From: Limanda limanda
Lineage: Eukaryota; Chordata; Actinopteri; Pleuronectiformes; Pleuronectidae
Assembly (NCBI RefSeq): GCF_963576545.1
Contig: NC_083651.1
Location: forward strand, 9,306,386-9,370,385
Direction of reading: 5' to 3'
Length of the DNA stretch: 64,000 nt
The notes below the pieces were generated by a model. The model was not told the origin of the DNA. It saw only the letters and a list, made by a program, of their open reading frames with translations, and made no database searches. Made by a program: the position numbers and the translations under genes. Below, piece after piece: positions 62,442 through 64,000 of the stretch. Numbering within the stretch: the stretch's first letter is position 1; each line of letters begins with the position of its first letter.

Positions 62442-64000
62442 CTGGAGATATGACAGCACCAAGTTAGAACAAAGGCACAAATTTCAGGAAATCTTTCTTT
62501 AAAGTGCACGATATGGAGGAGGAATAGAGTCAGGCATAAGACAAAAAAAATTGCATTTTGAGAATAAAGTTGAACCAAATCAGATAAAGATTTATTTCCA
62601 GAACATTTTTTAAATTAAGTTATAATGCTATTTTGTGAATAAAGTAAAATCCTCTAGCTGGGTTTATGACCTATACAGCAGCCAGTCACCAGGGAACCAT
62701 CTAGACTGGCTTTGCCTTCACTCTTAGGGAGATGTCATGTCCTCCAAGAGAACAGACAGTTTTCCATATAATCTCCTCCACTGATTTCCACAATGTGTTG
62801 AAGTGTGTAAACCAATTCTGAAGCACAGCTATACAAATATATTTACACAAGGAATATGGTAGAGCCGGTCCTATGTGCAAATGTTAGCATTTTGATCGTG
62901 TCTTAAAAGTTCAATCTTGAAATTTCAACTTAAAAATGTCTACTGCATTCCTCGTAATAAAAAATCCCCTTAGTTTTTTCCTAATGCTTGACCCTGTTAC
63001 TCTTCCATGAAATAGAAACATCAGTTGCTTAAACACACCAGAAACCTCAAGTCCTTTGCTACAGTTCAACATTTCTTAATTGTACAGAAACTAAAAAACG
63101 TTGCTCTGGGCTTGGTACACTGTCGATTTAATGCGAAAGCATCAACACTCGACTCACCAGTTCGCTGGCCATGATCAACACACCCGCCAGGTAGTCCTCT
63201 ACATCCAGGTGAAACCCTTTCTCTCGCACCACCTCGACTGCAGTGTGAAGAAAGCAGAGGAAAAAAAGAGAAGAGTAAGGCCACATTCATCAGTGAGAGT
63301 AATAAACTGAACTGAACACATGAACTGGAACCTACTGCCGAGTATCTTAGCCACCTCCTCCCGAGTCACAAGAGCTTCAGTCTCCAGGTAGACGACAAAG
63401 GCTGCTAGGAAAGCCAAGCGCTGCAGCACGAACCTCCAGTGTTCATGGAACCTTCAGTGAGAAATTAGACCTGTTATTTTTTTTCACCAAGATAACCCAC
63501 CCGGTATCAATCCTGCTGTCCACAGTCGTAGCTTCATATAAAAAACATTAAAGGTTAGAAATGTAAAAAAAACTTAAACCGAACAACACAAACAAGTAAT
63601 ACATGTGAACTTAGGCCCAGTTCAGACTTGGTATTAACATGTTTCGTGAGAGAGCCGATCACAAGTGGACTTCTTTAAGTACGTGTGTTCTCGACTATGC
63701 GATGACAGCCACCACTTTAAAGTGGAGCTCTGGTGGAACGATTATAAATCTAGATTAAATCTAGATTAAAGCTTGATCCATGTTCATCATGAACAAGCAG
63801 AAACGCTCTAAGAAATTTACTAAGGCAAAAGAGAAAAGGATACAGACTCGGATGTGACAATCTGGGAAAAGATGAGACAGTAATGTTGCTATGAAGTTTG
63901 AAAAATTAGCAGAGGTATAACAGTGATGACACAGACCCACAACTTGAAGAGAGTTACACACAAGAATGTTATTTGAAACATGGCTCATACCTGTAATACT
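62211..64000 (-). CDS. tsn: Translin, 3' portion (C-terminal 144 residues)
   Basis: Minus-strand exons: 63991-64000 (partial, continues outside), 63336-63451, 63158-63237 and 62211-62441, joined in frame with GT-AG introns of 539, 98 and 716 nt. The product matches translin nearly residue for residue: FHEHWRFVLQRLAFLAAFVV, then EKGFHLDVEDYLAGVL, RLAVNSVTAGDY, and INELDSGFRLLNLKNDPLRK followed by a YDGLKYDVKKIEEVVYDLS segment. Translin is an all-helical protein that binds single-stranded nucleic acid. It assembles as octamers and joins TRAX to form C3PO, which helps load RISC and trims tRNA fragments; catalysis resides in TRAX. Visible elements are the basic RFHEHWR nucleic-acid-binding stretch, the VTAGD GTP-motif-like segment and the C-terminal leucine heptads. 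The known protein is 228 residues, so about 84 are missing upstream. The C-terminal tail (AKESESGGEK) differs from mammals but keeps the final EK. Confidence 0.96.
62650..62760 (-). repeat. Dispersed fish repeat, family B, in a tsn intron
   Basis: Carries 'GCTGGGTTTATGACCTATACAGCAGCCAGTCACCAGGGAACCATCTAGA' and 'AGGGAGATGTCATGTCCTCC', the family B core in reverse. Confidence 0.65.
63158..63237 (-). CDS. tsn: tsn internal exon, 80 nt
   Basis: Acceptor ACTGCAG, donor GTGAGT. It encodes EVVREKGFHLDVEDY through IMASEL, with two nucleotides completing the Ile begun in the previous exon. Confidence 0.95.
63336..63451 (-). CDS. tsn: tsn internal exon, 116 nt
   Basis: Acceptor CACTGAAG, donor GTAGGT. 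Encodes RFHEHWRFVLQRL to EVAKILG (38 full codons) and the first base of Ile. The choice of GTAGGT over the nearby GCAGTA is fixed by frame and by the conserved ILGI. Confidence 0.94.
63613..63732 (+). repeat. Dispersed fish repeat in a tsn intron
   Basis: Contains GGCCCAGTTCAGACTTGGTA, TTAACATGTTTCGTGAG, GATCACAAGTGGACTTCTTT and AAGTACGTGTGTTC, phrases of a repeat common in fish. Ends are not sharp. Confidence 0.5.
63991..64000 (-). CDS. tsn: tsn exon, cut by the window end
   Basis: Ten bases encode the end of the Gln-Tyr-Tyr-Arg stretch (AG TAT TAC AG) followed by the donor GTATGA, which matches the residues before FHEHWR in translin. The remainder lies beyond 64000. Confidence 0.85.

Noticed and set aside
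63331..63345. Non-canonical GC donor (GCAGTA) for the tsn 116-nt exon
   Set aside because: A canonical GTAGGT donor three bases further gives the conserved ILGI sequence and correct frame.

Overview
This window is vertebrate nuclear DNA, almost certainly from a teleost fish. The support is: exon-intron genes with GT-AG introns; very dense (CA)n, (CT)n and (TTTC)n microsatellites; several dispersed repeat families present in many diverged copies; LINE 3' tails of the kind common in fish, ending in a GATGGATGGAT-like tail; hAT-type DNA transposon remnants; and a translin gene of vertebrate type. Nothing prokaryotic is present, and most long open frames are microsatellites read through.

Two genes are supported, both in the right-hand third and convergent (tail to tail). 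(1) On the + strand, a Dbl-family Rho guanine nucleotide exchange factor runs from ATG 43342 to TGA 58090 in six coding exons, with a predicted product of 1174 residues. It has a long disordered N-terminal half, a four-cysteine CxxC...CxxC knuckle, then a DH and a PH domain. I could not place it in a named subfamily. Its first coding exon starts at a splice acceptor at 43171/43172, so at least one untranslated exon lies upstream; a candidate sits at about 19.1 kb. (2) On the - strand, the 3' part of the translin gene (tsn) covers the last 144 codons in four exons between 64000 and 62211. Its 5' exons lie beyond the window.

Layout: 1-43 kb has no supported coding sequence. It holds microsatellites, fish-type dispersed repeats, a hAT element with a BED zinc-finger remnant (11.8-12.3 kb), two tRNA-derived SINE fragments, LINE tails, and a few repeat-poor stretches that look like regulatory DNA (about 8.9, 28.4, 38.5 and 41.3 kb). 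43.2-58.1 kb is the RhoGEF gene, whose 6.7-kb first coding intron contains a 600-bp hAT-type MITE with a perfect 8-bp target duplication. 58.1-62.2 kb is the intergenic/3'UTR zone. 62.2-64 kb is tsn.

The two proteins have no known joint pathway: the RhoGEF should load GTP on a Rho-family GTPase at the membrane or cytoskeleton, and translin acts with TRAX on small RNAs and tRNA fragments. The points most worth checking are the translational and splicing layout of the RhoGEF gene. These are a start-stop uORF with strong context, an overlapping uORF, a 172-nt pyrimidine tract that leaves no ordinary branch-point adenosine near the exon 2 acceptor, a tandem NAGNAG acceptor, and an in-frame read-through of the first donor.
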